Assembly: GCA_030280995.1 (NCBI GenBank) | Contig: JASXTE010000001.1 | Coordinates: 17,114,606-17,178,605, forward strand | Direction: 5' to 3' | From: Hemileia vastatrix | Taxonomy: Eukaryota > Basidiomycota > Pucciniomycetes > Pucciniales > Zaghouaniaceae | DNA: 64,000 nt | Part shown: positions 11,745 to 24,548 of the stretch, in pieces | Numbering within the stretch: position 1 is the first letter of the stretch | Layout of the letters: the number at the start of each line of letters is the position of its first letter | The notes under the pieces: generated by a model | What the model saw: only the letters and a program-made list of their open reading frames with translations | What the model was told of the DNA's origin: nothing | Databases searched by the model: none | Program-made: the position numbers and the translations under genes

Positions 11745-12101
11745 GGATCTGAAATTAGGGATCAGTAATTTTTTTTTCAAGGATCAGACATTATTAATTG
11801 CAAAAGATTCTTATCTACTGGCCCCAGGTCTAGTTGATAAGGATTGCACAATAATGCATTATCCCACCTCTTACACACCAATTTCTGTTACTAATTCCTG
11901 ATCCCAAACTCATCACATCCGAAATGGATTTGTAAGAAAGTCACATGAAATATTATTGTGGATGCCCTCCTTATTTTTCTCCTCACTCTATGCTACTTAA
12001 TTTTTGTGGAAAAAACAAAAAAAAAATTCTATCTACACACCCCACCTGCTCATTTGGTGGTGAATTCCCACTTCCCACTTATCACCTAAGCCTTCTACTT
12101 A
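11745..12101 (+). mobile_element. Harbinger-like copy H1, 5' end
   Basis: This stretch matches 51454-51886, the segment just upstream of the H2 transposase start. It includes a roughly 150-bp imperfect palindrome (11758-11905, with GGGATCAGTAAT at one end and ATTCCTGATCCC at the other). Its continuation is displaced to 48249 by insertion of element B, 25 bp upstream of the transposase ATG. Confidence 0.75.
11758..11905. repeat. Imperfect 148-bp palindrome at the H1 5' end
   Basis: The ends pair as GGGATCAGTAAT with ATTCCTGATCCC. The centre pairs GATTCTTATCTACT with AGTTGATAAGGATT around a short loop. The same structure with different base pairs occurs at 51466-51612 in copy H2, so it is a property of the element end rather than of the site. 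Confidence 0.65.
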
Positions 12102-13213
12102 TGTGGCAGTCTAAAGTTTAGTATGGCACTTAAAATTAATTTTAATTCAAGTCTGGGATAATTTTATGGAGATTGGAAAGGCCAATATATTTTTATATAC
12201 TTTTTATAATTAAAAGAATGGATGGTAATATTGCAAAAAATGGGTCAATTATACAAGTCAAGATAAAACATGCATTTAATGGTCAATAAATGTAAGTATA
12301 GGTTTAAAAGTGCCTGGAAATTAAATAATTGAGTCTCAAGAACCTTTGGTAACTGTTGGGAAATATTTTCCATTTTTCTTATATTTTTAATAATTTTATA
12401 AATTATTTTTTATTATTTTTTATTCTTAATTGTTTACTTATCTTTAATAATTTTTAGCTCAGTGAATAGGATTCCACCAGCTACCAAAATTTAATGGGAG
12501 GTTCTCCATGTGTAACTCTATCATCTATATTATATATCTATATTTTTATTAGTTTTTTAAGGTTTTAGTTTAGTCTGGAAGTCTGTATGAGCTCTGGGAT
12601 GCTCAGGAAGAACTCCATACAAACTCCAGGATACTCTGGACAAACTCCAGACAGACTCTGGAGGGAAAAGGGGGCACATGAATTGACTATGCATATAAAG
12701 GCAGTAGAGTCAAAATTATTAGGGGAATCCAAAAATCTAATAGTGATCTAAAAACGCATATCAACAACTACCATCAACATTTTACAAAACATTTCATAAA
12801 TTGTAATACCCTAATTAAATAACACTTTTTATATAACTCTTCATAAATATTACACAACAACTTATAAATATATACTTATAGGGAATCATTAAAAAGGTCT
12901 AACCTTCAGGGAGTAATTTATAAAAACTTTTCACAAAAATATAAGCTTCATGAAAACATATTAATTCAATCTCTTAAATAGCTTTTCTCAGTGCAACTTT
13001 ACTGTTGTGTTTCTTTTCCCTAAAATTAAGAACATCATTTCTACATCACAAAAGGTTAATATCAAATAGTCAACTGGTAATTTTATATAAAATAGACACT
13101 TTAGATTAAATAATTTTGAACCTATATTTACTTAAAGGGACAGGGTTTTCTTAGATTTATCCAACTCCCTTGGTTTCTGCTTACAGAAAGGTGACTGTAA
13201 GAGTCTTTATACA
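12102..13213 (+). repeat. 5' LTR of element B
   Basis: This 1112-bp LTR runs from TGTGGCAG to TACA and matches 47140-48248 with visible divergence and small indels. The sequence just inside (13216-13235) looks like a decayed version of the primer binding site of E. Confidence 0.9.
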
Positions 13214-13339
13214 TTGGTGGTGGTCAACATGAGGTTTGAATTCTCTAGATTTTAGACAATCTTACTTGGTACTTTGACTATAATTGCTTGAAATAGGTTT
13301 ATCTTTGGAACACTTTTTCTTTAATGGTTAATCGTTATT

Positions 13340-15830
13340 CTAGGCTTGTCTTCTTCAACTGATCCTGGTATTGCTCCTACTACTTCTCTTCCTGTCATGG
13401 CATCAGTAAAGATTATATCTTTGGATTGGCCCAATTTTAATGGGGAAGAGGTTAAATGATTTTTGAGCAGGTAAGAAGCTGCTGCTGCTATTGATGGTGC
13501 TTCAGATTTGGATATGGTGAGGCAGATTAGGTTTTTTATTGTGGATAGAGAGGTTGAAAAAAGAGGTAATTGTTATGGATTTTTATAAAAATTGGGATCA
13601 GATAAAGTTATCAAAGGAGATGGTTAATAGATGGGGTGTTATTTATACTATGGTTTACTTGGAAAAAGTTTTCAGTGAATGGAAAGCTAAAGTTGGAGTT
13701 TCAAATATGGTAGATTATAAAAAGTTTCTTGGACATTTTAATTAAAGGGTGGAATATTTGATTTTGGTGGAGGAGTTAGCCAATGAAAATTAGGCTAAAG
13801 CTTTATTTTGGTCATCATTTAGCAAGTATTTTAGGATGGATGTCTTAAATTAGCTGTCAAGAAAAGGGTTAATGAGGGATCTACCAAATTGAGAGCAGAA
13901 GCTGCCTGCTCTAGAGGTCATCAAGGAGAAAATTCAGGAATATCTTAAACTTATGGCTTTTGATAAATATTAAGAATCTTGTACACAATACTTTAGCAAG
14001 GTTAGTGAGGTATTGGCTGAAAATAAAGATATTATGGTCAAAGCACAAGAAGCCAAGAAAGCCCAGATGGGGCAGTCAGTTAAGAAAGTTGAAGTAAACA
14101 TCAATAATAAGATTGTTGATCAATTGGCTGACATAACCAATAGCTAAAAATTTTTGTTCATGAGACTCAGAAAGTCAATAGAGCACCAGTGGCCTCATCT
14201 TCTTATTCTTCTTATCAATCAAGGGGTTATGAGAGGAGGAAATATGGCTTTAATGCCAATGGTAATGGCGATTGTAGTGGAAATGGTTTTAGAGGTGGTT
14301 ATGGAAAACCCAGGGTGTTCTCTCATTGTAATAAGAGGGGGCACAGAGCTGGTGATTCTTTTTAACTGGATAGGGACTTGCATTCTGGTAGAGTCAAATT
14401 TTATGGAAAGATTTATAAATTTCCTGATGGATCTTTTATCAAACCCAGTTAATGGAAGGCTCCCTTGAATTTGGCTTGGAGGAATATTATGGGTGAAAAG
14501 AGGGCTAGGTTTGAAGAGGTATCTGGTGAAAATGATGTGATAATGTTTAAGGTTGGAAAAATAAAGGTGGTAATGAAGGTGGAAAAAGTGATAAGGGAAA
14601 AGAGAAGGATGTCAGTAAAGCCACATTTACTACTTCTTTTGGTGGATTGAATTTGTGTTTGGTTTCTAGAGTGGATGGTAACTGTATTGAAGGGGAGTAT
14701 GATATGGATTCTGTAAGAAGGGAAGCTGCTACTAAAGCAAATTGTAGCATTCAAAGCTAACTTAGGGCTAAGCCAGGTAAGGTGCAACCAAAAAAGGTGA
14801 AGAAAATTTTTCCAAAGGATGAAATCTATAGGATGCAAAAGGGGATTGCTGATATGGGGCCTCCTAGTTTTGGTACTTTGGAATTAAATAGTGAACCTAT
14901 GCCTGTGGATGAACAATTGGATTCTGAGGAGGATGTACTTTTAAAATCTCTTTCCAGACCAAGTTTTAGTGGTTCCACTCCAACGGAGGGAGTGAGGAGG
15001 ACCAGTGAGACATCTGTATTAGTGAAAGCAGTAGGCAACGGAGTTAGTGTTATTCATTCTGAAGATGTTGAAATGGATAGTGAATATTGAAATGTATTCC
15101 CAAAGAGGTTCCCAGGGCCAAGTTTGTTAAATCTAAATTCATAATAAAAGGCCAGTAGTGGATGGTCAAAAAAATATGATTGATATTGTCTTGGGTAAAT
15201 TGAATCAACTTCAGATTCTTTTATCTTTGGGTGAATTATTTATTATTAGTCCTCCATTTGCAGAGAAGAAAAAGAAGCATATGAAAAGGAGGTGGGTAGC
15301 ATCTAGAGAGGTGGAGTATATGTGTGAAAATGTAGAGAATTTTGGTGAGGAGGTTGAAACTCATTTTTCTGCTCCTCAAGGATATTTAATGGTGACTCTT
15401 AATGGTAAAGAGGTAATGGCTCTGGTGGATTCTGCATCTCAAATTAATTTAATTTCTTTAGATAAATCTACCATAATAGGCTTGCCAATCAAGACTGGTA
15501 CAGGTGGTAAGTTTAGAGGTATTGGTGGACATTCTACTTAGATGATGAGACCAGCAGAGAATTTCAAATTATGTGAAGGTGGATATGTTAGAAAGTTGGT
15601 TTATTATGTGGCTGGGGGGCTGTAAAAATAGTTCTTGGTGGTCCTTTTTTGATGGATTTTGAAGCCAAGATTGGCTATCAGTTTAGTATGGGTATTAGTC
15701 TGAAGATTACTGGTGAAGATATGAGAAGGCTTCGTATGTGTTTGTCACCTCCTGGAGATGAAGGTTGGGAGACTAGGCCTGGGATTACAATGATGTGTCA
15801 TTTTTGTGTTTTCACCAAGAAGAGATGAAT
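13340..15830 (+). pseudogene. Element B gag and protease, decayed
   Basis: Fragments follow the order of the E gag-protease. A gag N-terminal block is around 13390-14000, including NRWGVIYTMVYLEKVFSEWK at 13539-13745. A glycine-rich, basic region and zinc-knuckle remnant are near 14320. The linker motif MQKGIADMGPPSFGTLEL is at about 14830. A protease region (15158-15541) has LVDSASQINLIS, where the active-site Gly is Ala. Many in-frame stops and shifts occur. The product would be an internal virus-like particle protein of the element, not a host protein. Confidence 0.8.
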
Positions 15831-16539
15831 AAAAAGGTCAGCTTCTGATGAATTGATTAAAAATGATGGTTCTGGCTACCCCCATTTTCGGGGATAGGAA
15901 GGGCTAATTTTTTTAATGTTGTAATTTCTCCTCAATAAGAGATCCCAGATTGTAATAGGTCAGCTCATTTGGAGATAATTCAAGTGGAGTCTCAATTATT
16001 TTATGTTTAAATTTAATTGGATTGTAATTATGTGTTGGATTTTTCTATATGTTTGTTATAATTATCTAATTTTTTAAAAATTTTAAAAATGGTTCAAGAT
16101 TCAAGAGGGAAGACGGGTTGCATTGTTTTAGATAAAAATTAGAATGATAATTTGGTGAATAAGGTGGATAATAGGGTTTTAATTTCTGGTAGTATGTTTA
16201 ATGGCCTCCAGAAAGAGGATGAACTGCAATTAACTCATGAAAATCAACAAAAACACTTAGTATAATTAATTCTCAAAACAAAATACTCGTGTTAATTCTA
16301 TTTCTGTACTTCAACAAGAGGTTAATCTTCCAACTTTATTTAATGGGGATTTTGTAGAGGAAAATGGTATTTGTGGTGATGTAAAATTAGATGTAAAATT
16401 AGACTAAGGAAAAGGGGTTAAAAATTTTAAAATTAATAATAACATTTATATTTTAACATATTCTGTTTCTTATTCTGATGAAGAAGAAAGTTCTTATTAC
16501 AAATTATATAACAATGGATCAAGAAGAGATCTTATTCCT
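15831..16539 (+). other. Element B gag-pol linker, decayed
   Basis: This is AT-rich sequence between the protease and RT remnants of B. It corresponds in position to the E linker at 26953-27860. No open frame or conserved block survives, apart from a few acidic codons near 16480-16560. Confidence 0.5.
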
Positions 16540-17944
16540 CAAGTCAAAGTGGATGTTGATGCAGAAAAATATAAAAAGGTAGCTAATAAGGTCAGACCAA
16601 TTAAGGAACCACTGCCAGCTGAATTAAACCCACCTTTGAAGAGGCCACTTTTATCAAGAGATCTGTATGACTTTCCTTTAGTCATGAATTGGCCTGAATT
16701 TTCTGAAACATAAAAAATCATTTTTAAGAGACTGGTTGTTGTTAATTTTGGACCTGAAGATTGGTTGTCAGGTGAAGAGAAGAATTTGTTGTTGGATGTG
16801 ATGGTAAAAAAGGAGAAGTCCATTTCTTTTGTAGAAAAGGAGAGAGATTTTAAGAGGTATTCTTATGGTGAGCCTTACAAGATTCCTGTTGTCTGTCACA
16901 AACCATGGCAGAAAAAGCCAATTCCAATTCCTGCAGCTTTAATAGATGATTGTATTGAATTTGTTAAAGAAAAAATTCAAACTGGATTATATGAACAGTC
17001 CTCAACAAGTAACTCAAGTCCGGTGTTCTGCCTCAAGAAAAATAGTGAAAAGCTCAGGGTAGTTCATGATGTTAGGGAATTAAATAGGGTTACAATAAAA
17101 AATCTGGTATACCACCTAGTGCAGAGATTTTTGCAGAGGTGTTTTCTGGTATAGAGTGTTATGGATTGGGAGATATTATGGGGTGATATGATGAGAGAGA
17201 ATTATATCTTGATTCTAGGCATCTCACTACTTTTTAATCTCCACTTAAACAATTAAAATTGACAAGATTACCTCAAGTTGAAACAAATTTGGTTGCTTTT
17301 TATCAGGCTCAGATTTCTTGGATTCTTCAAGATGAAATCTCAAAATATGTGGGTATATTTATTTGTTATGGTGGAATTAAAATTACTTAAAAAGATTATG
17401 ATAGTGAAGTGTTGGAGGAGAATCCAGGAATACAGAAATTTATCTGGGAGTATGCTGTGGTCTCAAAGAGAATTGTTTTTGGGATTGAAGATTCTGGTTT
17501 AACTATTTCTGGATCCAAGTTTTTGTTTTGTGTGCCTGCTTTGGATATTCTAGGTCATGTGGCATGTAAAGAGGTTAAGATTATGTCAAAGAAGAAGGTA
17601 AAAATAATTGAGTCCTGGCCAAGAAACAAAAATACAACCAAATTTAGAGGGTTTTTATGTGTATGTGTTTATTTTGTAATGTTCATAAAGGACTTTTTTT
17701 CATTGGAAGCTCCTTTTATATCTTTCACTAGGAAGGATGCTGATTGGGAGTTGGATGATGAGTGTGAAGAGGTGTTTTTGAAGTTGAAGAAATTGGCTGG
17801 AGCAGATATTGTGCTCCATAAATTAGATTATGATAAAGGAGCTGGTAGGATTTATTTGGCTTTGGACTCCAGTCAAATTTCTGCTGGGGAAGTTTTGTCT
17901 CAGGTGGATAAAGCTGGTTATATCAGACCAGTCAGGTATGAATC
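16540..17944 (+). pseudogene. Element B reverse transcriptase and RNase H start, decayed
   Basis: RT blocks of the E family are readable: YGEPYKIPVVCHKPWQKKP, YEQSSTSNSSPVFCLKK and KLRVVHDVRELNRVTIK (16765-17154). A later frame (17409-17975) gives the thumb and the start of RNase H. The catalytic FIDDGG of E reads FICYGG here (about 17363), so both catalytic aspartates are gone. Element C enters at 17945, and the reading resumes at 44868. Confidence 0.85.
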
Positions 17945-19189
17945 TGTCAGCCGGGTTATACTGAGATTCAATTAAAATCTTATGTTAAAATACAATAAGA
18001 GAAAATTTGCAATTAAATAAATACAATCTAAATATTATATTAAAATATAATTATATAACAATATGTTTTAAAATAAATTGTTATATAAACTTTATTATTA
18101 TATATAGTTTACATACATTTAAATAAAATATAGAATTATATCCTATAGAAATTGTTGACATATTTTCTATGCACTCAATAATTATAAATTAATAATAAAT
18201 TAATTAAAAATTATTATAAGTAATAAAATCAACTTATAATTTAATTATCTAATTATCTAATTATACACATTAAATCATAAAAATAAAATACTTTAAAGTC
18301 AAAAGTTATTGAGCACGTTTTGTACTAATAATGGGATCAATAAATAAACAATTAAATACATAAATAAATAAATTAAAAAAGTAAACATTTAACTTGATAA
18401 TTGTAATAAAATAATGAGTTTATTGAAATACTTGTTTAAATTTCAATAATTATTATACCAATACAAGTAGTTAATTTACTTACTCAATATTATTTAAGCT
18501 ATATTAACTAAGTATATAATAATTTGTATGTCACACATCGTATAATTTTTATGTTTCACAAAAAATTGGATATTTAATAAAATAAAAAATGTTGAAATGT
18601 GTTTAGTATTACTATAGTTACAAACTCCCTGTTTTATATCACTATATTATCCTATATAATTACATCACACTGTTACAGATACAACAGGTCTTTAATTTTT
18701 TTTTGTAATTAGTACCATAGTAACCTCATTTTATTTGTTTCACTTAATATTAAAGTGTTTTCCTTCTTTTAGTTAGCATGTACACTTAGTAGCATCTCAG
18801 AGGGCCTCATCTGCCTATTTAAAGGCTTTGGTTTCTCACTTTTTAGTCAGAATTACTTACACTACTTTACAATACATAAATAACATTTTTTTACAACTTC
18901 TAGTATTTTTCTTTAAAATTTATTACTGTGTTTACAATAGATAAATTGAGAAAACTAACTACATAAAAGGCTGCTTTAAGATTGGTTCAATTTTTTTTGA
19001 TATAGTAGAGAGAAATAAAATTACTTAATTAATTTAAATAAACCCTTTACATCCAATAGTTGTATTTGAAAGTCCTTAGTTTCTTTATTAGTTGTATTTA
19101 CTCTTTTAGTTTCTTCTTATTGTTTTCTTGTGTCCTCTTCTTCTTCTGTTTATGTTGTATTTTTCTTCCTTCTTCTAGATGACCTGCCA
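17945..19189 (+). repeat. 5' LTR of element C
   Basis: This 1245-bp AT-rich LTR pairs with 43613-44867 (1255 bp). The two copies are similar throughout but with many substitutions and small indels. That makes C older than D and E by eye. Confidence 0.9.
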
Positions 19190-19836
19190 AAAATTGGGGA
19201 CCTTTCCTAACAATGATGTTTTTGAATTTTTGGACAAAAACTCAATGCACAGACCACATTTGCACAAAAAATAAACTTTTTCCATGGCACTGATTTGAAA
19301 CAAGGTTTTATACTATAGGATTATATATACTTAAAATAGTATATATTTCAGTGTAATTTTTCAATCACTATAGTAAGTTTACCTTTAACTTTGAGCTTTG
19401 ATTTCAATAACAGTGTCATTGGGTATTTTTATCTGAGTCACTGTGTGTAAGTAATCACAAATTTTTTTTAAATTTTTTGTTATTTGAAAATTATAGAGTA
19501 ACTCTCACAGTCCTAGAAGATCATTATTTTTTATTAATTATTAAATTAATTAGCATTAATAATTTATATTATTGGTTGACAATAATAACACTTAGTGTTT
19601 AGTCCCAAAAAATTATTTTTGGTTATTATTTTTTCAAAAATAAAAAAATTGAATAAATTGAGATTAATTTTATTATTATTATTTCTTATAAACATAAATA
19701 ATAATAATTATAAATTTAAAATTTTTCCTCATATTTTTGATTTGAAATATTAATTACATATTTTTATTTTATCTCATAAATTTAAATTAAAATCATTGTA
19801 AATTAACTTTGATTTTTTTTTCAAGATACTGATTTC
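19190..19836 (+). other. Leader of element C
   Basis: This is an AT-rich untranslated segment between the 5' LTR and the first gag codon at 19837. No convincing tRNA primer binding site could be read just after the LTR end. Confidence 0.55.
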
Positions 19837-22320
19837 ATGTCTTGCAACTTGACTGATATCATGGATAGTCTACATGTTGATGAAATAGAGGTATATGTTG
19901 ATTTTGAATCTGTAGGTTCTTCAAAATTAACTTACAAAGATTCATCAGCTGACAGAAAGCCATCAAATTCTTCAGGACATAGAAATGTCAGGAGATATAA
20001 TAAGCCTTCCTCCCCAAACAATTTAGAAAGAATCCAAGCCTCTAATAAATCTGGAAAATCCCATAAAAATATATAAATTAAAAAGATCCCTCTATCACAG
20101 CAAGAAAAAAACCTGTCAGGTCATATAAAGGAAATGAAAATAGAAAATATGAGGTACAAAGCCAGAGTGGATATTCTATGGGATCAGATGCAAGATCTGT
20201 TAAAGCACAACCAAGGTCATCATCAGCCTATACAGCCAAACTCACATTAGCCCCAAAAAACCTCAAAGACAATTGAGTTAGAGCAGTGGAAATGGAATTA
20301 TCTCATGAATAATTACCAGAAAAATGTGCCACTTCCTCTAGCTCATCAACCTGGCCCATCCAGTACACCCACTTACCATCCTCATCCTGCCCATCCTTAT
20401 CAGGGAAGCAGAAAAATAAAGGCTCAGGCCCAGGTGAAGTTTCCTCCTCTATCATGGTAAGTACCCTTTTTGATTAGCATGTTGGTATGCACAATACTAA
20501 GCCTTCTTCTTTAGTTAATATTTTTGAGAGTAGTGACAGAACTGTAAAAACTCTTAAAAACAAATTCCTGTTATTAGTAGCCCTAATGATGTAATCAGTA
20601 AATTATCATTTGATGAGCCTTTACATTTAACTTCAACTTCTTTAGTAAATTCTTCTCTTGAAATTAGAAATGATTCTGTTGCCCCTGAAGTTTATGTCTT
20701 GCTTGAGAAAACTTCTGAATAAATTTTGAAAGACTCTCCTGATTTCAGTTTTATAGAAGACAAACTCTTAAGAATTTTATTAAATCATTAAAATGACAGA
20801 TTAAATAATTTACATTTACATTGTAAAGTAAGCTCTTCTGTATAAGATACAGCTTATTTTAAATTAATGGACACCTTGAATCATATACTTACTTAACAAA
20901 AAACTATAAAAAATGATCATAGAGCACTTTCAGATAAGAATTAACATCTGAATAAATTTATTAGTGATTTAAAATCCCTCATGGATGAGGATAATTTATT
21001 AAATATGATAATAAAACTTTACCCAGTTAATTGAAAAAATTGGGAATTTATTTCCAAGCTTTGAGTAATTAATGCTCAATAGAGGAAGACAGAAATTTTC
21101 TATCTCTTGCAAAAACTAATGATCAACTTTCTTATATTCTTAAGTTAAGAAGAAATTTATCTAGTCTTGAGGGAAAACTCTCTACATTGCCGGTTATTTA
21201 TAATGAAAATTTTGATGTGGTTAAAATTAATACTCAAACTTCTTCTCAAAAAAAGGAAAACAACCTGAACAGAGGAATTCTTCTTTTCCTGGTAATATGG
21301 CCAATAAGCTTTCTGAAAATTAGTCAATGAAATCTTTTGTAACTAAAAAAAAAATTAATACTCACAATGAACAGCTGCCTCTGTGAGGATTGAGATTTCT
21401 AAACACCTTTTTAAACTTCAGGAATTAATTAAAATGAATAATTAAAATATTAAAACTGACCAGCCTAGTAGCCAAAAGAAATTTCCAAAACTTGATCAAT
21501 ACTCTACCTTTTATGGTGATTCTTCATCTGACTAGCAAAATTTTATTCAAAAAATTGATAATTCAAAAGTTTCTTATAAATTACCAGATGAGGAAATTGT
21601 TTCTAAATTAATTTCTTTATTTTTCAATGTAGCGCTGATGTGGTATGAATCTGTTTTATGTTATAACAATCACTATACATGGAATGAGTGGAAAACATTA
21701 TTTGAGAAATAATATGGTGGTTAAAAATTTAGATTGGATCAACAGAGATTATATGAGAATGCTAAATATACATCCTCCTCTTCTGAGAAACCTATTTTTT
21801 TCCTTATGAGCATACCAAAATTCTAAGATCTATAGATCCAAAGATGGATTATGATATTTGGAGAAAAAGAATTTCTCTATAAATTACCAAATTCTCTGAG
21901 AGATTTGATATTTTCTAGAACTGAAAATATAAGAGAACATTCTTCTTTTATTGATAACTGTAGTGAAGTTTTAGTTAGTAATTGATATGAACCAAAGAAT
22001 TATCCCTTAAAATCTTATCATTATCAACAAAAAACTTTATCAAAACTCCCAGAAAAACCTGGTAAACCCTCTGCCCCAGTTGCACCAAATAAATATGCAA
22101 AAAATACTTGTTTTAAATGTAACATATCATGGAAGGAAGGACATGTTTGTGACAAGAAAATTCATCTTATTGAACAAGCTGAGGCGACTGAAAATAATGC
22201 AGTTGACCTTAGTGATTCCTCTAGTGAGTGTGAAAGTAATATCTCTTATTAAAATGATTCTTCACATGAAGTTCTAATGTTGGAAAATGATTTCCATTAT
22301 TTAGATAATTTATAAGAAAT
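19837..22320 (+). pseudogene. Element C gag, decayed
   Basis: An opening frame of 79 residues (19837-20076) starts MSCNLTDIMDSLHVDE. It is followed by broken frames with Ser/Pro-rich linker, then a capsid-like block near 21500-21720 (YSTFYGDSS, ALMWYESVL). A degenerate zinc-knuckle-like stretch, NTCFKCNISWKEGHVC, is at about 22107. Stops occur every few dozen codons. The assignment rests on order, and on capsid plus knuckle preceding the protease. Confidence 0.7.
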
Positions 22321-22379
22321 TTGTAACTTGGTTTTATCTTCAGTAGAGAATGCTGAGATTATAGAGGATATTACTGACA

Positions 22380-23370
22380 GTTCCATATTTATCTCCCCCT
22401 TGATAGCACCAGTTATTATAAATGGTAAAAATGTTGAGTTTGTTCTTGACTCTGGTGCTGGGGGTAGAGTAGTGTCTGAAAAAGAACTTTCTTGAGTAGA
22501 TAAAGATTATAATAGGAAATTATTATCTATGACATCTGAAAAATGGCGAGGTTATGGTTCTGTTTTATGTACCATTGGCAAGTATGAAACCACTGTATTT
22601 TTTAAATATAATGGTGGCTTCTTCAGAGCTGTTTGTGAATTTTTTGTGATGAAAATGATAACACAAGAATTTGGTTTATTATGGGAAATGAAATTTTAAT
22701 CATGTTTGGTATTAAATTAGATCCACAAAACAATTTTTTCACATTGGGCATGAATGGGAAGTGAAGATTTAAAATTTCTACCTCTAAGAAATCTTCTGCG
22801 CATCTCTTAAAATCTTGTAATGCATTGATTCAATCTAAGGGAAGACCAACAGAAGAAATAGATGATTTATTAGCTGAAATTAATACTGTTTCATTTGGTG
22901 AACAGTTAATTGATGAAAAAAAAGAATCTATAATTTTCTTAATTACATCTTTTCCTATGGCTTTTGATCATGGATCTCATGAATTAGGTGTTTTTAAGGA
23001 AGAAATGAAAATTTATTTATCATGTAACTTGAATGAGACTCCTTCAAGTCTGAAGAAAACCCATATCCTGCTTCTCCAAAAAAGAGAAAATAAATTGAGG
23101 ATAATATCACTACCCTCTTGAAAATGAAAATTATTGAGAAGTTTTATGTTACCCCAAAATATGGTGTCACCTCCATGTTCTTAATCTCTTATGAAAAAGA
23201 TAAAGTAAGATTACTTGAAGACTATAGAGCATTGAATACTTATAAAGTATATGATATTTATCCTTTACTAAGAATAAACTAAATACATGCTACATTGAAA
23301 GGTGAAAAACTTATTAGTTGTCTGGATGGTAATTAGGGTTATCATCGAATTCCTGTTGAAAAGAACTCTC
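22380..23370 (+). pseudogene. Element C protease and N-terminal reverse transcriptase
   Basis: The protease motif FVLDSGAGGRVVS (about 22440) keeps the catalytic Asp-Ser-Gly. A linker frame (22825-23121) leads into RT fingers (EDYRALNTYKVYDIYPL and GYHRIPVEKNS). The frame is cut by element D at 23371. Removing D and one copy of its CTCTC duplication gives a continuous frame into 42109 (SQNFLPITTHM), which supports the insertion. Confidence 0.8.
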
Positions 23371-23385
23371 TGTCACGAGCCACGT

Positions 23386-24478
23386 TGTGGTCTTCCAACA
23401 TTGGCAGGGGCCTTTGTTGTGTGATTTGGTGTTGTTTGTGCATGTCTTAATCGACATCTGTTAAGGAATTGGGTATTTATCTGGTTTTATTCCGTGGATA
23501 TTGGGTCTGCGGGTATGTGGGTACTATCATTGGATAGCCCTGGTTTTTCTCTATATTTTATGTCTTGTAGACATTTTTCATATTCTGAGTTTTAAGGGGT
23601 CATTTCCTCATTTTTCAATTATAAAAGATTGTTGGTTAATTTTATTTTTTGTATTTTACGGGCTAAGCTTAAGCCTTAGTGTTAAGTGCTTAGTACCATT
23701 GGATAGGGCTAATTTTTCTCTATATTTCATGTCTCAATGTTGTTATAGTGAAATTCCGTGTTTTAAAGGTTTTAGTAGTTGTAGCTTATTTTTCTAAGTA
23801 AATTAGTGGTTTTTATTGGTTTTCTGGCTTCAAGGAGGCCGGGCCACTTCAGGCGGCATCTCTGACGTCGGGCGGCCCGCCCGCCTCTGTTTTAGGAGGT
23901 TGGGGAGCACTTCAGGAGGGTTTTTTATGCAATTTGGCAGGTACAGGCGCCAGATTGGTGGGTGCGCATGGGCTCTTAGTTAGTGGTCTGTGTGAACATA
24001 GTGAATAAGATAGTTTGGGGCAACCTTAATCATCATACAACCATCCGGAGGTGATATCATTGTTCCTCACTTAGTTTTCACTTTTTTCTGGCCAAAATTG
24101 GCTGTGTTTGTTGCAAGTGAGTTCTTCATTTAACTTAACTTTGGCAACTGTTTTCTCTGTTATAGTCTTGCAAGCTATAGCAAGTATTATTGCTGTCTCT
24201 GGTGTGTATTTGCAGCCTACATCAAGTATCTTTGCTGTCTCTGGTGTGGAATTTGTTCTACATTTCAGTTCTTTGGTCTGGTAGTCTATCTGGGGACTAC
24301 TTTCTTGGCTCATCAAGCAGTCAAGTGTGTTAAACAGGAGCTTTAGCAAAACAGGAACCAACTTACTTTAGCAAGTAAATCTCACTCTATTTTTCTAAAG
24401 GGACAGGGGATTTTCTCTCTGGTTTTTCTCCAACTCCCTTGGTCAAGACCTATAGCTAGTACTATAGGATTGTCTACA
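23386..24478 (+). repeat. 5' LTR of element E
   Basis: This LTR runs from TGTGGTCTTCC to GTCTACA. It contains a short CpG-rich island (about 23838-23885) in otherwise AT-rich DNA, and a two-copy run of about 50 bp around 24175-24255 (GCTGTCTCTGGTGTG). It matches 32587-33678, and 52324-53399 on the minus strand. Confidence 0.93.
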
Positions 24479-24482
24479 TTTC

Positions 24483-24499
24483 TGGCGCCCAATGTGGGG
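24483..24499 (+). promoter_or_regulatory. Candidate primer binding site of element E
   Basis: TGGCGCCCAATGTGGGG begins four bases after the LTR. The TGGCGCC start is the usual form of a site complementary to a tRNA 3' end, where minus-strand synthesis begins. Which tRNA primes cannot be told from this window. Confidence 0.6.
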
Positions 24500-24548
24500 T
24501 AGAACTTGCTAGTTCTTTGGAATCTCTGTTTTCGTTGGTTGGCTCTTT

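Noticed and set aside
23501..23797. Hydrophobic frame of about 96 residues inside the E LTR, also open at 32701-32988 and 52997-53284
   Set aside because: The three LTRs are so similar that an open frame by chance would be kept. No known domain, and the position within the LTR argues against a gene.
24071..24361. Minus-strand 96-residue frame in the E LTR (also 33271-33561)
   Set aside because: It contains the two-copy CTGGTGTG run and is shifted or broken in the E' LTR.
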